DNA of 55,351 nucleotides from Priapulus caudatus (GCF_000485595.1 NW_014577722.1:80929-136279); one strand, 5' to 3'; shown: positions 34,478 through 45,720, counted from the first letter of the stretch. Numbers and translations: made by a program. Notes: generated from the letters alone by a model not told the origin.

Positions 34478-34500
34478 CTACTAGTACTCAGTACTAGTAG
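34395..34500 (+). repeat. ACTAGT / TAG microsatellite
   Basis: Repeated ACTAGTAGTACTAGTAGT with a pure GTA triplet run. The same composition resumes at 34668-34712, flanking element U. Confidence 0.9.
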
Positions 34501-34668
34501 TGCTGAAGGGGTCGTTGTCGTATATGTAGTACCCGAGGTGTCGGCAAGTATGTCGCCTACGCCTACTCCCTAACCCCAACCCTAACACCCTAACCATGGA
34601 TATCAGATAGTTACCTCGGGTACATATTAATTATTATATACCATTATACGACAACGACCCTTCGTGCA
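34501..34668. mobile_element. Short inverted-repeat element U with telomere-like core
   Basis: TGCTGAAGGGGTCGTTGTCG at the left pairs with CGACAACGACCCTTCGTGCA at the right. The core holds GTCGCCTACGCCTACTCCCT followed by CCCTAACCC-type repeats. Inserted within the ACTAGT array. Confidence 0.7.
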
Positions 34669-34780
34669 CTAGTAGTACTACTAGTAGTTACTACTAGTAC
34701 TACTAGTACTAACTATAGAGCTCATAGGGTCTATGTCCCCCAGGTACTGCCGGAACGTACCATGGTAACTATTTGATATT

Positions 34781-34830
34781 GTTAGGGTTAGGGTTAGGGT
34801 TAGGGTTAGGGTATAGGGTTAGGGTTAGGG
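34781..34830 (+). repeat. Interstitial telomere-like repeat (TTAGGG)n
   Basis: Seven or eight TTAGGG units with one TATAGGG variant, flanked on both sides by element Z sequence, so not a chromosome end. Confidence 0.95.
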
Positions 34831-34955
34831 AGTAGGCGTAGGCGACTCCCTAGACTTGTTAGTGGCGTAGGCGAGGTACGGTCCGGCATATTAGATAGTA
34901 CCAGGGTAAGTTCCGGTATACCGGACCATACCCAGGGTACGTTCCGGCATAGCTT

Positions 34956-35055
34956 TAGTACTATAGACCACGTTCATTAACTGCCGCAGGCAGCGCGTGC
35001 AGCCGAGGCAGCACGCAGGCCTGCGGCAGTTAATGAACGCGGGCTATAGTACTAG
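34956..35055. repeat. Palindromic element W
   Basis: CGTTCATTAACTGCCGCAGG and CCTGCGGCAGTTAATGAACG form the arms around a GC-rich loop, bounded by AGTACTATAG and CTATAGTACT. Related short forms lie at 29638 and 34171. Confidence 0.8.
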
Positions 35056-35259
35056 AGCTAGTTCCGGCAGTACCCTGGGGTGACATAGACCCTCTCACCC
35101 TAACTAGACTAAACCGACCAGGCTCTCAGACTGTTACACGTCGTAGGAGTTAGCGTATGTAACGTAGCCAACGTACATACGTAGCGTACGCCAACGTAGT
35201 GACTAGTGAGTAGTGTCACTGTTATTGTTAGTGTTACTGTTAGTGTTATTGTTGCTGAT

Positions 35260-35541
35260 AGGGTCTATATCACCCAGGGTACTGCCGGAACGTACCCTGG
35301 TACTAAATACTACTATCTAATATGCCGGACCGTACCTCGCCTACTCCACTAACGAGTCTAGGGAGCCGCCTACGCCTACTCCCTAAGTTCTAACCCTAAC
35401 CCTAACTCTAACCCTAACCCTATAGCCCTAACCATATCATTATCAGCTAGATAGTTACCAGGGTACGTTCCGGTATATACCGTACCGTACCCAGGGTATA
35501 GATGTAGGGTCCCCGGCATTACCCTGGGGGACATAGACCCT
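35260..35541. mobile_element. Element Z copy 2: inverted termini and CCCTAA core
   Basis: AGGGTCTATATCACCCAGGG at the left and CCCTGGGGGACATAGACCCT at the right. The core has CGCCTACGCCTACTCCCTAA then CCCTAACCC repeats (35390-35440), opposite in orientation to copy 1. Confidence 0.75.
35390..35440 (-). repeat. Interstitial telomere-like repeat (CCCTAA)n
   Basis: Several CCCTAA units with variants inside element Z copy 2. Confidence 0.9.
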
Positions 35542-35570
35542 ATGACTCATGAGCGTTAACTTATTGTTAA

Positions 35571-36086
35571 AGCCGCACAATGCGCATCCAAACGCTAATT
35601 TCTCCAGTACTAGACTAGCAAATACTTCGTGTCATCCATAATCACACTACCTTATGACAAAATAAACTCTAGTTCCTCCCATTTCACTGCGCGTTGTCTT
35701 ATAAAAGGTATTTGGAAATACCTCCAATGTTGTTCAGATTCTCCGATGTTGTTGACAGTTTCCCCAAGCAACCGTGCAGCGGGCAGCGGTGCTGCGGTAC
35801 GGGTGTAGCAAAGATAAAAACATGTGACGTCACCCTAACCAACTAGTAATTATCGAAATAAATAAATCTAAATAACCACTTCGAGGCTAAATTGTTTGGC
35901 AAACAAGCCGGCGTTAGCGCCAGAATGCCAGTTTTCTCACCTTTTCTTGTGGGTTTTAAGCAAACGCGCAGTGAAATGGAGCAACTAGAGTTTATTTTGT
36001 CATAAGCTAGTGTGATTATGCATGCCACGAAGTATTTGCTAGTCTAGTACTGGAGAAATTAGCGTTTGGATGCGCATTGTGCGGCT
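35571..36086. mobile_element. TTAA-flanked inverted-repeat element
   Basis: Perfect TTAA at 35567-35570 and 36087-36090. The arms start AGCCGCACAATGCGCATCCA and continue about 130 bases (AACGCTAATTTCTCCAGTAC and onwards) before a unique centre holding TGTGACGTCACCC. No frame. A miniature element, unrelated in sequence to X but with the same target. Confidence 0.85.
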
Positions 36087-36504
36087 TTAAGCGAGAAGGG
36101 AACTTAAGTGCTGTGGCTATAACTAGACTAGTGACAGTGTTTATACTCAGTTGGGGACCATCTCAAAGTCGCATTAAGCCTTGATCTCTGATCTAGTACT
36201 AATTTATCGATTAGTAACGACTTACTACAAGATAGTGATTATAATGGAATAATTAAACTATCTTTTGCGCATTCATTGCACTTGATCATCAATCCACTGG
36301 CGGCCATGCAACTCCTAGCACATGGCAAAACAAGTTTAGATAGAGATCATCTAAATCCTGAAAGGCACCGAATGACGGCGAAATGCACCGAAAAGTAGCG
36401 ATTCCGCCCACAAAGTTAGTGAAAGATAGCGACGGCACCCACAAAATCATCGAAAGCTATTGAAATTAAAGGCACACACAAAAACAACTAATATGTACGC
36501 TAAA

Positions 36505-36508
<4 letters not shown>

Positions 36509-36573
<65 letters not shown>

Positions 36574-36585
36574 TGTGTGTGTGGC
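36509..36585 (+). repeat. (GT)n microsatellite
   Basis: About 30 GT dinucleotides, then ACGTGTGTGTG. Confidence 0.95.
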
Positions 36586-37004
36586 CAATGGGGACGTAAA
36601 AGAACCACCGAAGGGCGTAAAAAACTGGCTGTGACCACCATCAGTGCCATTCGGCTAAAAGGCTATACCTGGCTTTACCCAAGCTATAGGTCACAACCCC
36701 ATGGCTAGCTACGGCCGTTGGCAGAATCATCAGTATGTTGATGGTGGCCAATATAGAGTAGAAGTAGAAGTTGAAGTGTGTGCGTGCATGCATGCGTGCC
36801 TGCGTGCGTGTGCGTGTGTGCGCGCGCACGTGTGTGTAGTGTTTTCGTTCTCACGTAGGTTTAATTAATCACACACTCGTGTGTCTATGGGTTTGACTTT
36901 ATGCTATATATAGCATAGATATTTATATATGCTTCAGTATCGATACAAACGAGAGTGATAGAAAACAAGAAAGTCCTTTCGTAGTAAACAAATTAACTAG
37001 TTAA

Positions 37005-37651
37005 AGGAACAGTAGCCTCTAGGTTCTAGGGTTATTTTCAGCTAATTTAGGTTATAATTGCGCTACATAAAAAGTTTCATGGGTCCACCAAGAATAACTT
37101 AATTATCAACTACCCATCAACGCATACCGATTTGAGAGGGCGCCATAACACCCGCGACCGCTGCAGCCCTGAAAAAGTGCGTATTTGCATTTATAGTTTT
37201 GCAGGTAAATGACCGAGGGCCTAATCACAAAAGTACCAATTATATACTTAACCTAAAGCTAATTTAACCGAACGATTATCATCTTTTAGGCAAATTTATC
37301 ATATATGTTAATCTTGGGAAACCCCGATATATGCTCGATAATAAAGATATAACAATCCTCTTTGCTTTTAATATGAAGGTCTAAATAATAAGAAAACCTC
37401 GTCCTTGTAGCCCTTGGATCTATGAAAGTGGTTATTTGCGCACTTCTCAGATTCGTGCGCTTGAGGCGGCCACCGTCGTTGTAATCAAACTGTAGTCGTA
37501 TAGTTTATAAAAATCTATTAAACCATAAATTATATTTCTAATGTGATTGAACCATGAAACGAATTTATTATGTAGCGAGGCATTATTAACGCTAAAATGA
37601 AAAATAGAAAGAAACCCATAGAGCCTCATGAGGCTAACTCTGTCCTTGCGG
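37005..37651. mobile_element. TTAA-flanked short element X, copy inside a palindrome
   Basis: TTAA at 37001-37004, left terminus AGGAACAGTAGCCTCTAGG, right terminus GAGGCTAACTCTGTCCTT and TTAA again at 37652-37655. The interior shares GACCGAGGGC and AACTGTAGTCGT segments with the 14.2 and 27.4 kb copies. It sits at the centre of a larger inverted repeat (36462-38326). Confidence 0.75.
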
Positions 37652-38102
37652 TTAACTAAGTACAATTGTTTACGTTAGCAAAGGACTTTCTGTTTTCTAT
37701 CACTCTCTTTGTGATTCGCGTTACGAAGCCTTAGTATAAACTATCTATGCTATATTATACCATAAAGTAAATACACTCAATGAGAACAGCAACGAAGTAG
37801 TAGCGATTTATATTAAAGCTTATACGTGATGAGAACGAAAACCTAACAACATACACGATGGCGACGCAGCGACAGCACACCACACCAACGCATCACCAGC
37901 CATGCATGCACGCAACAACACTTCAATTCTAGATTATCTTAACTTTAATATTCGGCCACCATCACATACTGAATTCGCAACGCCGATAGCTAGCCATGGG
38001 GTTGGCCTATAGCTTGGGTAACGCCACGTATAGCATTTTAGCACGAATGGCACTGATGTGGTCACGCAGTTTTTACGCCCTTCGGGTTCTCGTCCCATTG
38101 GC

Positions 38103-38163
38103 CACACACACACGACCACACCCACACCACACACACACACACACACACCACCACCCCACACAA

Positions 38164-38194
<31 letters not shown>

Positions 38195-38271
38195 CAAGTA
38201 CACACACACACACACAACACACACACACACACAGAGAAATGTCTTGACATTATACACCAACACACACACAC

Positions 38272-38304
<33 letters not shown>
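38103..38304 (+). repeat. (CA)n microsatellite, interrupted
   Basis: CA-rich tract of 200 bases with CACCAC and ACAACAC interruptions. The counterpart of the GT run in the other palindrome arm. Confidence 0.95.
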
Positions 38305-38305
<1 letters not shown>

Positions 38306-38326
38306 GAACAAACTATTTTATAAGCG

Positions 38327-38351
38327 NNNNNNNNNNNNNNNNNNNNNNNNN
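38327..38351. other. Assembly gap, 25 N
   Basis: Fixed-length 25-N spacer after a CA-rich tract and before the end of a TTAA-flanked element. Confidence 0.99.
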
Positions 38352-38437
38352 CTGGTGACAAATACATGTGGGTATAGACGATTTGTTATACAGTAAGTAC
38401 AGTTGTATGCAGTAAAATCCTAGAGGCTACTGTCCCT
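38352..38437. mobile_element. TTAA-flanked element X, terminal fragment
   Basis: In reverse orientation, the terminus CCTAGAGGCTACTGTCCCT abuts TTAA at 38438-38441. It extends into GTACTTACTGTATAACAAAT (reverse strand), which is also found at 14224 and 27418. Truncated by the gap at 38327-38351. Confidence 0.75.
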
Positions 38438-38787
38438 TTAAATACTTTATTGCTTCTTAGATGCGTACGTACCACAAGACTCTAAAAGACGGTGATTATA
38501 TATACTCACTTCATCTATAAATCCTGGCCGTATTGTTATAAAAATCATGTATGTCCGTATCCAATACCGACCAATTAATACCTGCTTGAATTCCTTTCCA
38601 TAAATTGACATGCTGTTTCTTTAATTAACCCGGCCGCTCCTCAAATCGAACTCCCTTCTCATACTGCTCCCTATAAACACAATTGCGCATCATAACACAG
38701 TCAGCTAAATAGCTATTGCTGTTGTTAATGGTCCGTAGTCAACTTGAGTCATGTGTTAAATATAAGCATATATCTCAGTGACTCCAG

Positions 38788-38925
38788 GGGCGTAGCTATA
38801 GTCGGGGGGCATCTATAGGGGCAGTTGCCCCCCCCCCCAGAAAAAATAGATACAATACATGGTCAAAGGCGGTCACCTTCCCAGAACACACCATGTACAT
38901 GGCTTTGCCCCCCCCTCCAGGAAAA
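38788..38925 (+). mobile_element. Terminal fragment of a CAGGGGCGTAGC-type DNA transposon
   Basis: CCAGGGGCGTAGCTATAGTC and GGGGCAGTTGCCCCCCC, followed by AAAAAAT and a second TTGCCCCCCCC block. Typical of terminal regions of cut-and-paste elements in invertebrates. The other end is not found. Confidence 0.5.
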
Positions 38926-38929
38926 ATTG

Positions 38930-40129
38930 GTTTGCTACGTAGCGTATACGCTTCTGCAGTCTGGTTATAACTTAGCATGCGTGTTATTTTCGTATGTATA
39001 TATCGGTTTCCTTTATCAGTTGCTACGGGTTTTATGTTTACTATCCATAAAATTTATCATGGTCTGGTCAGGTGAAGGAATTGACATTCCCTCTTGCTTG
39101 ATGAAGCCTGTTCGTTGCACTTCATCATCTGAACATGATAATTGTTTTCAACATGTGCCAGCTTCTAAGGATCCCATTAAGTTTAGCTCCTTTAATTGTG
39201 TCTCTCATTCCGTATTGGAATTCTCTCCCTTCCTCGTAAATAGACAATTTGAGGCGATCGGCAGTGTTGATCTGTCTATTTGATCAACTTAAGTTATAAT
39301 TATCTCATAGACTCTTTCCGTCTTCGATATAGTATAGTCCCTTGGACTTGGAAGACTATGTTAACAATGTTTTATTTACGAGGCCACTTTATTTACGAGG
39401 TCGTTTTATTTATTGTCGCCTAATTACTCATGCATATAGTGATGTCACAAGTTTTAAGCGTACATGAACTTAGCTGCTCCTGGCGTTGTAGCGTGTCACG
39501 TTAAGCTATAGTTATTTATTATTAACATAGCTATGTTATGAGCAAGGTTGTTGATATATCCTTTACCAATTTACTGTTATAAAATTAAAATAATAGATGA
39601 GTCAATCACCACCTATTAGAAGTAAATCGTTGAAGATTATATATCTCTATGCGACAGTGTGGAAGTCTGATTGTGTGAGCTTTCGCTTGTTCGTTCGTGT
39701 GTTCACTCACACCCACATACAAGTTTGATGCCGACGATTTGTGGGTGCCTTTCGGGGAATTTTGGTGTGGCATTTCGGTGCTTTTCTGTATTTCGTCTTG
39801 TCAGTAACTCCGCCGCTGAGTGTCGCTGCATGTTTTTGCGGTCAAATATGGCAGCGCGCATAAAAATCGTCGTTTTTCACTACCGTTTATAATATCATAG
39901 ATAATATACAGACAAAAACTTAAAAAAAACATGTGCAGTGCTAATTGTTCGTAAACTGGCATGATTGTGGAAACACGCGACAGCCTACTTCACCCTAGTG
40001 CAGTGTGGCTCCATACTTAGTAGTTGTATTACTTGTGATCATTTTCTTACGCCGTGGCTTACTTGCGGCATTCGACTCGGCGAAGTAGGAAGTTCACCAT
40101 CTAAGTTACTGTTGTTGAATTACGACAAA
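38930..40129. other. Intergenic sequence upstream of TMEM223
   Basis: Open frames at 38825-39283 and 39671-39892 lack any recognised motif. The TMEM223 promoter should lie in the last few hundred bases. No TATA box is obvious. Confidence 0.5.
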
Positions 40130-43100
40130 ATGGCTTTGCTGTTGAGAAGCTCGCTGATGCATTCAGTTGCTAAACTTGGTTGCATTAATTATTTCAAGAT
40201 ACTTCTTCCGTGCAACCGCAACCTCTTCCATGGTGTGAGTAGGAACGCTACCACTACCAGTACCAAGTCCAAATCACCAAAAATGACCCACTTTGAGGTG
40301 GACGCAAATGTGCCGACTGACGTTCTATTGTATTCCTACACTAATGACAGGTTTTTTCGATTACTGACTATATTCGGTGCGTCGCAGTTCCTGTTCTGGA
40401 TGTATATGAGTAACTTTGCATACTCATCATTGCGTGATATTAGCAGCAGCAAAGAAGGCAATGAATCGAATGATGCTGACACGAATCAGAAAGTGGTTGA
40501 AACTGATGGAAACACTGTCGCTTGGTGGAAGAATATTAACCTTGGAGAGAACAAGATTAGGACTGGTCTTACAATGCTGTGCACTGCACTCGGTATATTT
40601 ATTTAACAAGTTATATATTTAATTTTCACACATCTAAACAGGATTTCTTCTGAGGGGAAATTAGACAATGGCGGTAATGGCCAGTTTGGGGGAAAAACGC
40701 AAATGATGGATTCAAAGGCGTGCAGTAGGCACGAATGTCGATTCTGCAGGCAGACGCGGGGGAGAGAGGTAGAGGGGGGTTCTGGGGGTTTCCCCCAGCA
40801 AAATTTTAAAAATGTGAATGACTTAGACTGCATTTGAGGTACCCCGAAAATAAAATTTCACCTTTTAGTTTAAATCTTACTCTATTGAATACTGTAAATC
40901 TTACTACTGACCTACCAAATCTCACGCTGAGCATTTCGCGGGATACTCACGCATCTGGACCCATTCTCCCGCACTCCTGCATGCCCTACACATTCTCACA
41001 CATTCACGCAAAAGAAAAAAAAGAAGAAAAAAAGCAGCCCGCGACACCCCTGTTACCAGAGTTCGAATTTTGGCTGAAAATCTAGTGGACAGCAGGTTGT
41101 TGGACAGAAAGTTGGTGGTCCTGCACAAAAGTTGGTGGTCCGCTTATTTACTAGCAGAGAGTAACAAAATAGTATACAAAAATAACCATTGGCATCAACA
41201 GCATACATGTAACTTAGAGTTGGTCAAATAATATATTTCAACTCTAGGAATGTCGGGGGAGCTTCTGGGAAAGGTTTTACTTTCGATTTACGCCTCCCCA
41301 GCCCTCGGTACCCCCATGCATAGATCAATGCTGCCGCATATCCGCAAAGTTACAAGTGCCTAGAATTTTGATGAAAGAATAGAAGTATATACAGTTTACA
41401 TTGCTTCTAGATATCTAACTGAATAAAAATAGTCCACTTTCTGCATAAAGAAAGGTGACGAATTCAGTTAACAGCTTTGATTACGTGCGTGTCAGGTGTC
41501 ACTGGTCGTTCCCTCACTCCCCACGATAACCCCTGCGACATATGAACTTATTGTTATGCAGTCATAAAAACACTGGGCTACGCTACTATACATGCCGCAA
41601 TCGATTTTTTTTTACTGTCACGAGGTTTTGTTCGTGTGGCGAATCATGCGTTGAGTGACTTCATGCCCAGATGTTTTGGATCTTCAGGCTCTAGATGTTT
41701 TGGATACCCCGTCTACGGAACAGAGAATGCGCCACCGTTTAAAAGTCTGTCTAAACTGCCGTTGCGATAACCGTAGTATTTCAGCGTAATATGAGGGGAA
41801 AAAGTGCCGGTCAGGAGGACCGGCAGTTTCGTAGAGTTGGTGGCCGAAGCAAAAACTTGGTGGCCTCAGGCCTCCGGGTCGGCACTAATTTCGAATGCTG
41901 CCTGTTAGTGTTACCCACGTCCGTGGCTGTGCACATCGTGGCTCGTGCTTGCTGGCTGGGGTGGCATTCATTGAAGTACGGGTGGGGGCGAATTCACTGA
42001 TTGTTAGTCGCGTGGGCATGCTTATTGCTGTATATGTAGGGGTGGACACCGCTGGTATGAGGGAGCGACAGCAAAACTTTCCCGGAATCGAGGAAAAAGC
42101 TGCAATCGGGGATGACACAGGATCGAGTGTGCCGGCACGCAAAAAGAAACGTTGCTGTGAATTTCATTACGATTTCCCATGTATATAGTCAGAAGCACGT
42201 TGTGTTATTTACGTATCTGTTTATTTTTGGATTGAAACTATTTTGACAACTGCGGGTAAATACAGGAACATTTTCACAATGGCGTTGTTAAATTTGACAA
42301 CGGCGGTGCGCCGCAGTGCCTCCTATGTAGAAGAAACCCTGTCTAATACACAGATCTGTCTGGCATATATATGCCATCACTAAAAAATAGAAAAAAACAG
42401 ATGTGTGATTTTTCCGTTTCTTGGCGGAATTCTGCTTTCTTAACAGCCCCTGGTCGATTTTGTGAAACGTCCAAATTTGTAATAAAAATTTAACAATTAA
42501 AAAAAAAAAATTTTATATTACAAAAATGATGTTCACTCTAGACCGGGACTAAAATTAATAGCAGGGAAATTAAAAATTATTTCAAAGTTCTCGATGCCAG
42601 GAAATGGCTCAGATTGCAAGAAAATGCTTCCTTACTCCCAGGCCCCTGGGCTGGCAGTTCATTTTTTGTTATCAAACCCCAGCAATCACACCTCTGGTTT
42701 GTTTTGGTATAATTTTGTTAGTTTACTTGAATTATTTGAGAGATTTGAACCTGACCTGAATGGAATTGAATGAAAAATGTCAAAATATTTCAAATCTGCT
42801 TAAATTCGGACATTTGTTTGTTTTACAGGGTACACAATTCTTTTCGGCTCCTTGTTCTATCCTTTGCGGACCATCCATACACTACACTTGTTAAAGGGTG
42901 GACAGGCAGTGAGAATCACAACATATGGAGCTTTAGCCCGCAAAAGACCCTTCATCAAAGACCTTGCTGAAATATCATGTTATGTTGCACGCCAGAGTGC
43001 AACGGCAGCAGTGCCACTCAAAGTGAAAGGCCGAACATTTTTTTATCTGATGGATGTAAAGAAGGGTGCTTTTCACAATACCAAGCTATTTGACAGTACT

Positions 43101-43130
43101 GTTGGTCTAAAAAGGAAGTTCACTCGATAG
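40130..43130 (+). CDS. TMEM223: TMEM223, mitochondrial inner-membrane protein (two exons)
   Basis: Homologue of TMEM223, a mitochondrial inner-membrane protein reported to associate with mitoribosomes translating COX1 and to aid cytochrome c oxidase assembly. Exons 40130-40592 and 42829-43130 join in phase 1 (donor GTATAT, acceptor TTTTACAG) to encode 254 residues; human TMEM223 is about 202. The first 40 residues are rich in Arg, Lys, Ser and hydrophobics with no acidic residue, as in a mitochondrial presequence. Two hydrophobic segments are visible: LLTIFGASQFLFWMYMSNFA and, across the splice, GLTMLCTALGYTILFGSLFY. The second exon carries the conserved LLKGGQAVRITTYG and the basic end VGLKRKFTR. 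The ATG at 40130 is the only in-frame Met in the first part. The 2.2 kb intron holds repeat debris. Neighbouring genes are unrelated. Confidence 0.92.
40593..42828 (+). other. TMEM223 intron with repeat debris
   Basis: GTATAT to TTTTACAG. Contains AGTTGGTGGTCC repeats near 41112-41145, and a GTCAGGAGGACCGGC...TTGGTGGCC...GTCGGCACTAA segment at 41808-41890 resembling hAT-like sub-terminal sequence. No nested gene is recognised. Confidence 0.6.
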
Positions 43131-44098
43131 ATTGCTCTTTTATGCACAGTATCTGGATCAATAAGTTATTTGCAGCACATGTCTCTTAAATTCATGGTTC
43201 CAACATGTCTATTCAACATTCAAACTATTAAAAATTACACAATTTGGCAATACTTACTTCATGTTGCTTTTATTTTGCTTTTTTTTCTAAATGCTGTTTT
43301 GATGGCATGTTATACAAGAAATTGATTCAACACTGTACTGCTGTTTAGTTGTCACTAAAGAAGTATACTCGTAACTATCCACTGATCTATACAATTTTTG
43401 TATAATTTGTAGTATTTTGAATTGTAAAAAATGTGAATTTTTTGTATCAATACACAAAGGTTAGCATTCCAGTGACGTTTTGCCCCTCGAGAGTTCCTCA
43501 TTGTGAAAGTTTAGCTCGAATTGTTTAATGCTGCTTTAGCTATCGGTACAGGCGTGCCTTCTTGGGGGTGATTTAAACATTTTTATGCTTAAATTTTATC
43601 ATTGCCAGTTTCTGCGAACTTCCTGCGTGCATGCTGTGTGTTGTTTGTCAGGGTTTAGAGGCCCTGGCTATGGAGGTTGTAGAATTCCTTGCTTAATCAA
43701 CAGTAGTACAATGCAGAAAATACAACAAAAATCTAAGCACATTATTCATGAACATATAATTATGTCACTGCAAAAAATGAGACAAGTACATGGAGACATT
43801 CCAACTTTTGCTTACATGTTCAGAAATACAGGCAGGAAGGAATGGGCACCACGATGGAGATTTCGATCAAGCACTTTTTTCACCTCGACAGTCATTGAAA
43901 CAATTGTAAACCTCTTCTCGGGTCACTACACTACACACTCGACCTAGCCACTGCAGCACACCGGACCTGGCACGGTGGTTGAAACCCTCAAAGTCTACAG
44001 GGCTCTGGTAATAGGGGGCATTCAAGGAGATGTCCCTTGTTAGATATTGTAAAACTAATATCGATGAACAAGTTTACCATATACATAAAACTAGTTTC
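43131..44098. other. TMEM223 3' flank
   Basis: The open frame at 43585-43947 has no recognised domain. No canonical AATAAA is seen close behind the TMEM223 stop. Confidence 0.5.
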
Positions 44099-44106
44099 CA
44101 CTCTAG

Positions 44107-44766
44107 CAGTGCTCAATTTTAAGGGTTGTTTGGGGTTGTCCGGAGGACAACCAGGAGAGTAGCATATGGTTGTCCCTCAAGAGTTTTGGTTGTCCGGATA
44201 TTATTTAAACATGTGCTGCATGCGCTCTGCTCACGTGATGCTCAGTGCTGTAAAGCAAAAGGCCTTATCATGTACATTTTCTACGTATTGCAGTGACAGC
44301 AGACATGGCCATTCGCATTGTTTCACTCATTATATGAAGAGAATAAAATATTGGTAATGTGGTAAATGATGCTGGGATCAATGACGTATAATAATAGTAA
44401 TATTATTAGTAAAAGTTGCATGAAATTTATTTCATAACATTTACATTAAGTTAACTAACACTACTAACATTACTAACACTGTGTCAAGTGAGTACAGATG
44501 AGTAAAAATTGAAAATTAACACGAAACATTGTGTTGTTAAACACGTGATGTTATACTTTGTATCAAGCAAGCCAGACAATGCTTCTAGACATGTACGGTT
44601 GCAGCGTATTGTGCAACCCTGGCCGTATGTAAAATGAACGCGCGCATTATGAATATACATTTTTTTATAGAGGTTGGACACCGGACAACCACGGAAGCAA
44701 TTTGTAGTTGCCCGAGAGAAAATCCAGTCTTCACGGACGACCAGACAGCTGTTAAAATTGAGCCCT
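44107..44766. mobile_element. hAT-like miniature transposon with 6-base duplication
   Basis: Terminal repeats CAGTGCTCAATTTTAA and TTAAAATTGAGCCCTG. CTCTAG is repeated at 44101-44106 and 44767-44772. Sub-terminal GGTTGTCCGG / CCGGACAACC motifs occur at both ends. No transposase; 660 bases. Confidence 0.8.
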
Positions 44767-44779
44767 GCTCTAGGTTTTA

Positions 44780-45205
44780 GCACCATCTTCTACAAAGAAT
44801 ATTAATTTTACAATGTGCCAAGTATTTTTCAATAACAACTTGGACATCATTTACAACACTAACTATATACTTAGGCAGGCTATGTAATGAATGATTTTAT
44901 TGGTCTTATGATTGCGAGCAAATATATGAACAAAAATCACTTCTTTACCCTCTTATATTTAATTATAAATTGAAAGTAAATAGGGTGGATATATTGGATA
45001 TAGGGAACCACTTTGAACTAACACTCGCATACAAAACCATATTGTTAATGAAATTAACCAATGTGGTAATAATGGTTACCTTGTGGTCTAGCAAATAATA
45101 TAAGGCGATTTCCCATGTGTTCCATAACGTGAACATATAATCACAGCTACATTACTCACAATACTTCTCTAAAACTAGAAAGAGCAGTTGTCTCCAACTA
45201 CATGT
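44780..45205. other. Intergenic sequence between element and tandem array
   Basis: AT-rich, without recognised frame or repeat. Confidence 0.5.
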
Positions 45206-45209
45206 ATCC

Positions 45210-45720
45210 CTCGTGTTCTCCCCAAGATGTGTAAGTATACGAAGTTTGGTTGCGCTAGGTCAATTAGGGGCCGAGTTATAGAGCGGAAGGGAAATATGAT
45301 GAAGGTCAAGGTCAAGGTCAAATAAAGGTTGCAGTGACCTGGTTTCGGTACGCGACACACCTTCTCCCCAAGATGTGTAAGTATACCAAGTTTGGTCGTG
45401 CTAGGTCAATTAGGGGCTGAGTTATAGAGCGGAAGGGAAATATGATCAAGGCCAAATAAAAGCCGCAGTGACCTGGGTTTGGTACGCGACACACATTCTC
45501 CCCAAGATGTGTAAGTATAGCAAGTTTGGTCGCGCTAGGTCAATTAGGGGCCGAGTTATAGAGCGAAAGGGAAATATGATCAAGGTCAAGGTAAAGGTCG
45601 CAGTGACCTGGTTTTGGTACGCTGCTCACCTTCTCCCCAAGATGTGTAAGTATACCAAGTTTGGTAGCGCTAGGTCAATTAGGGGTCGAGTTATAGAGCG
45701 GCAGGGAAATTCTCTGCGGC
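45210..45720 (+). repeat. Four-copy tandem repeat, about 130-150 base period
   Basis: CTCCCCAAGATGTGTAAGTA begins each unit (about 45216, 45366, 45498 and 45634), followed by AAGTTTGGT, GCTAGGTCAATTAGGGG, GAGTTATAGAGCG and AAGGTCAAGGTCA. The units differ mainly in the number of AAGGTC steps. Confidence 0.88.

Larger units (their letters stand above)
34726..35093. mobile_element. Element Z copy 1: inverted termini and TTAGGG core
   Basis: Left terminus AGGGTCTATGTCCCCCAGGT then ACTGCCGGAACGTACC; right terminus is the reverse complement with small changes. Inside, GTTAGGG is repeated seven or eight times (34781-34830), then AGTAGGCGTAGGCGACTCCC. A palindromic element W (34957-35055) is nested near the right end. 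No coding frame. Confidence 0.75.
36462..38326. repeat. Large palindrome with CA/GT arms, split by element X
   Basis: The left arm (36462-37000) and right arm (37656-38326) are inverted copies with moderate divergence. They share the GT/CA run, CCAATGGGGACG, CCATGGCTAGCTA / TAGCTAGCCATGG, GTTTTCGTTCTCA and GAGTGATAGAAAACA blocks. Element X occupies the exact centre. The right arm ends at a gap. Confidence 0.8.

Noticed and set aside
34781-34830. Chromosome end
   Set aside because: The TTAGGG tract is only about 50 bases and is flanked on both sides by transposon-like termini and further genes.
36447-36708. Frames over the GT/CA runs (also 37934-38396)
   Set aside because: Dinucleotide repeats read as His-Thr or Cys-Val repeats; not coding.
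39965-40129. N-terminal extension of TMEM223 by 55 codons
   Set aside because: The extended frame has no ATG; it begins at GTG, and the ATG at 40130 gives a typical mitochondrial presequence.
41895-42188. 97-codon frame in the TMEM223 intron
   Set aside because: No homologue recognised, and it overlaps transposon-like sequence; antisense and sense frames are both open.
43585-43947. 120-codon frame downstream of TMEM223
   Set aside because: No recognised domain, no splice partners, and the start is not supported; kept only as a note.
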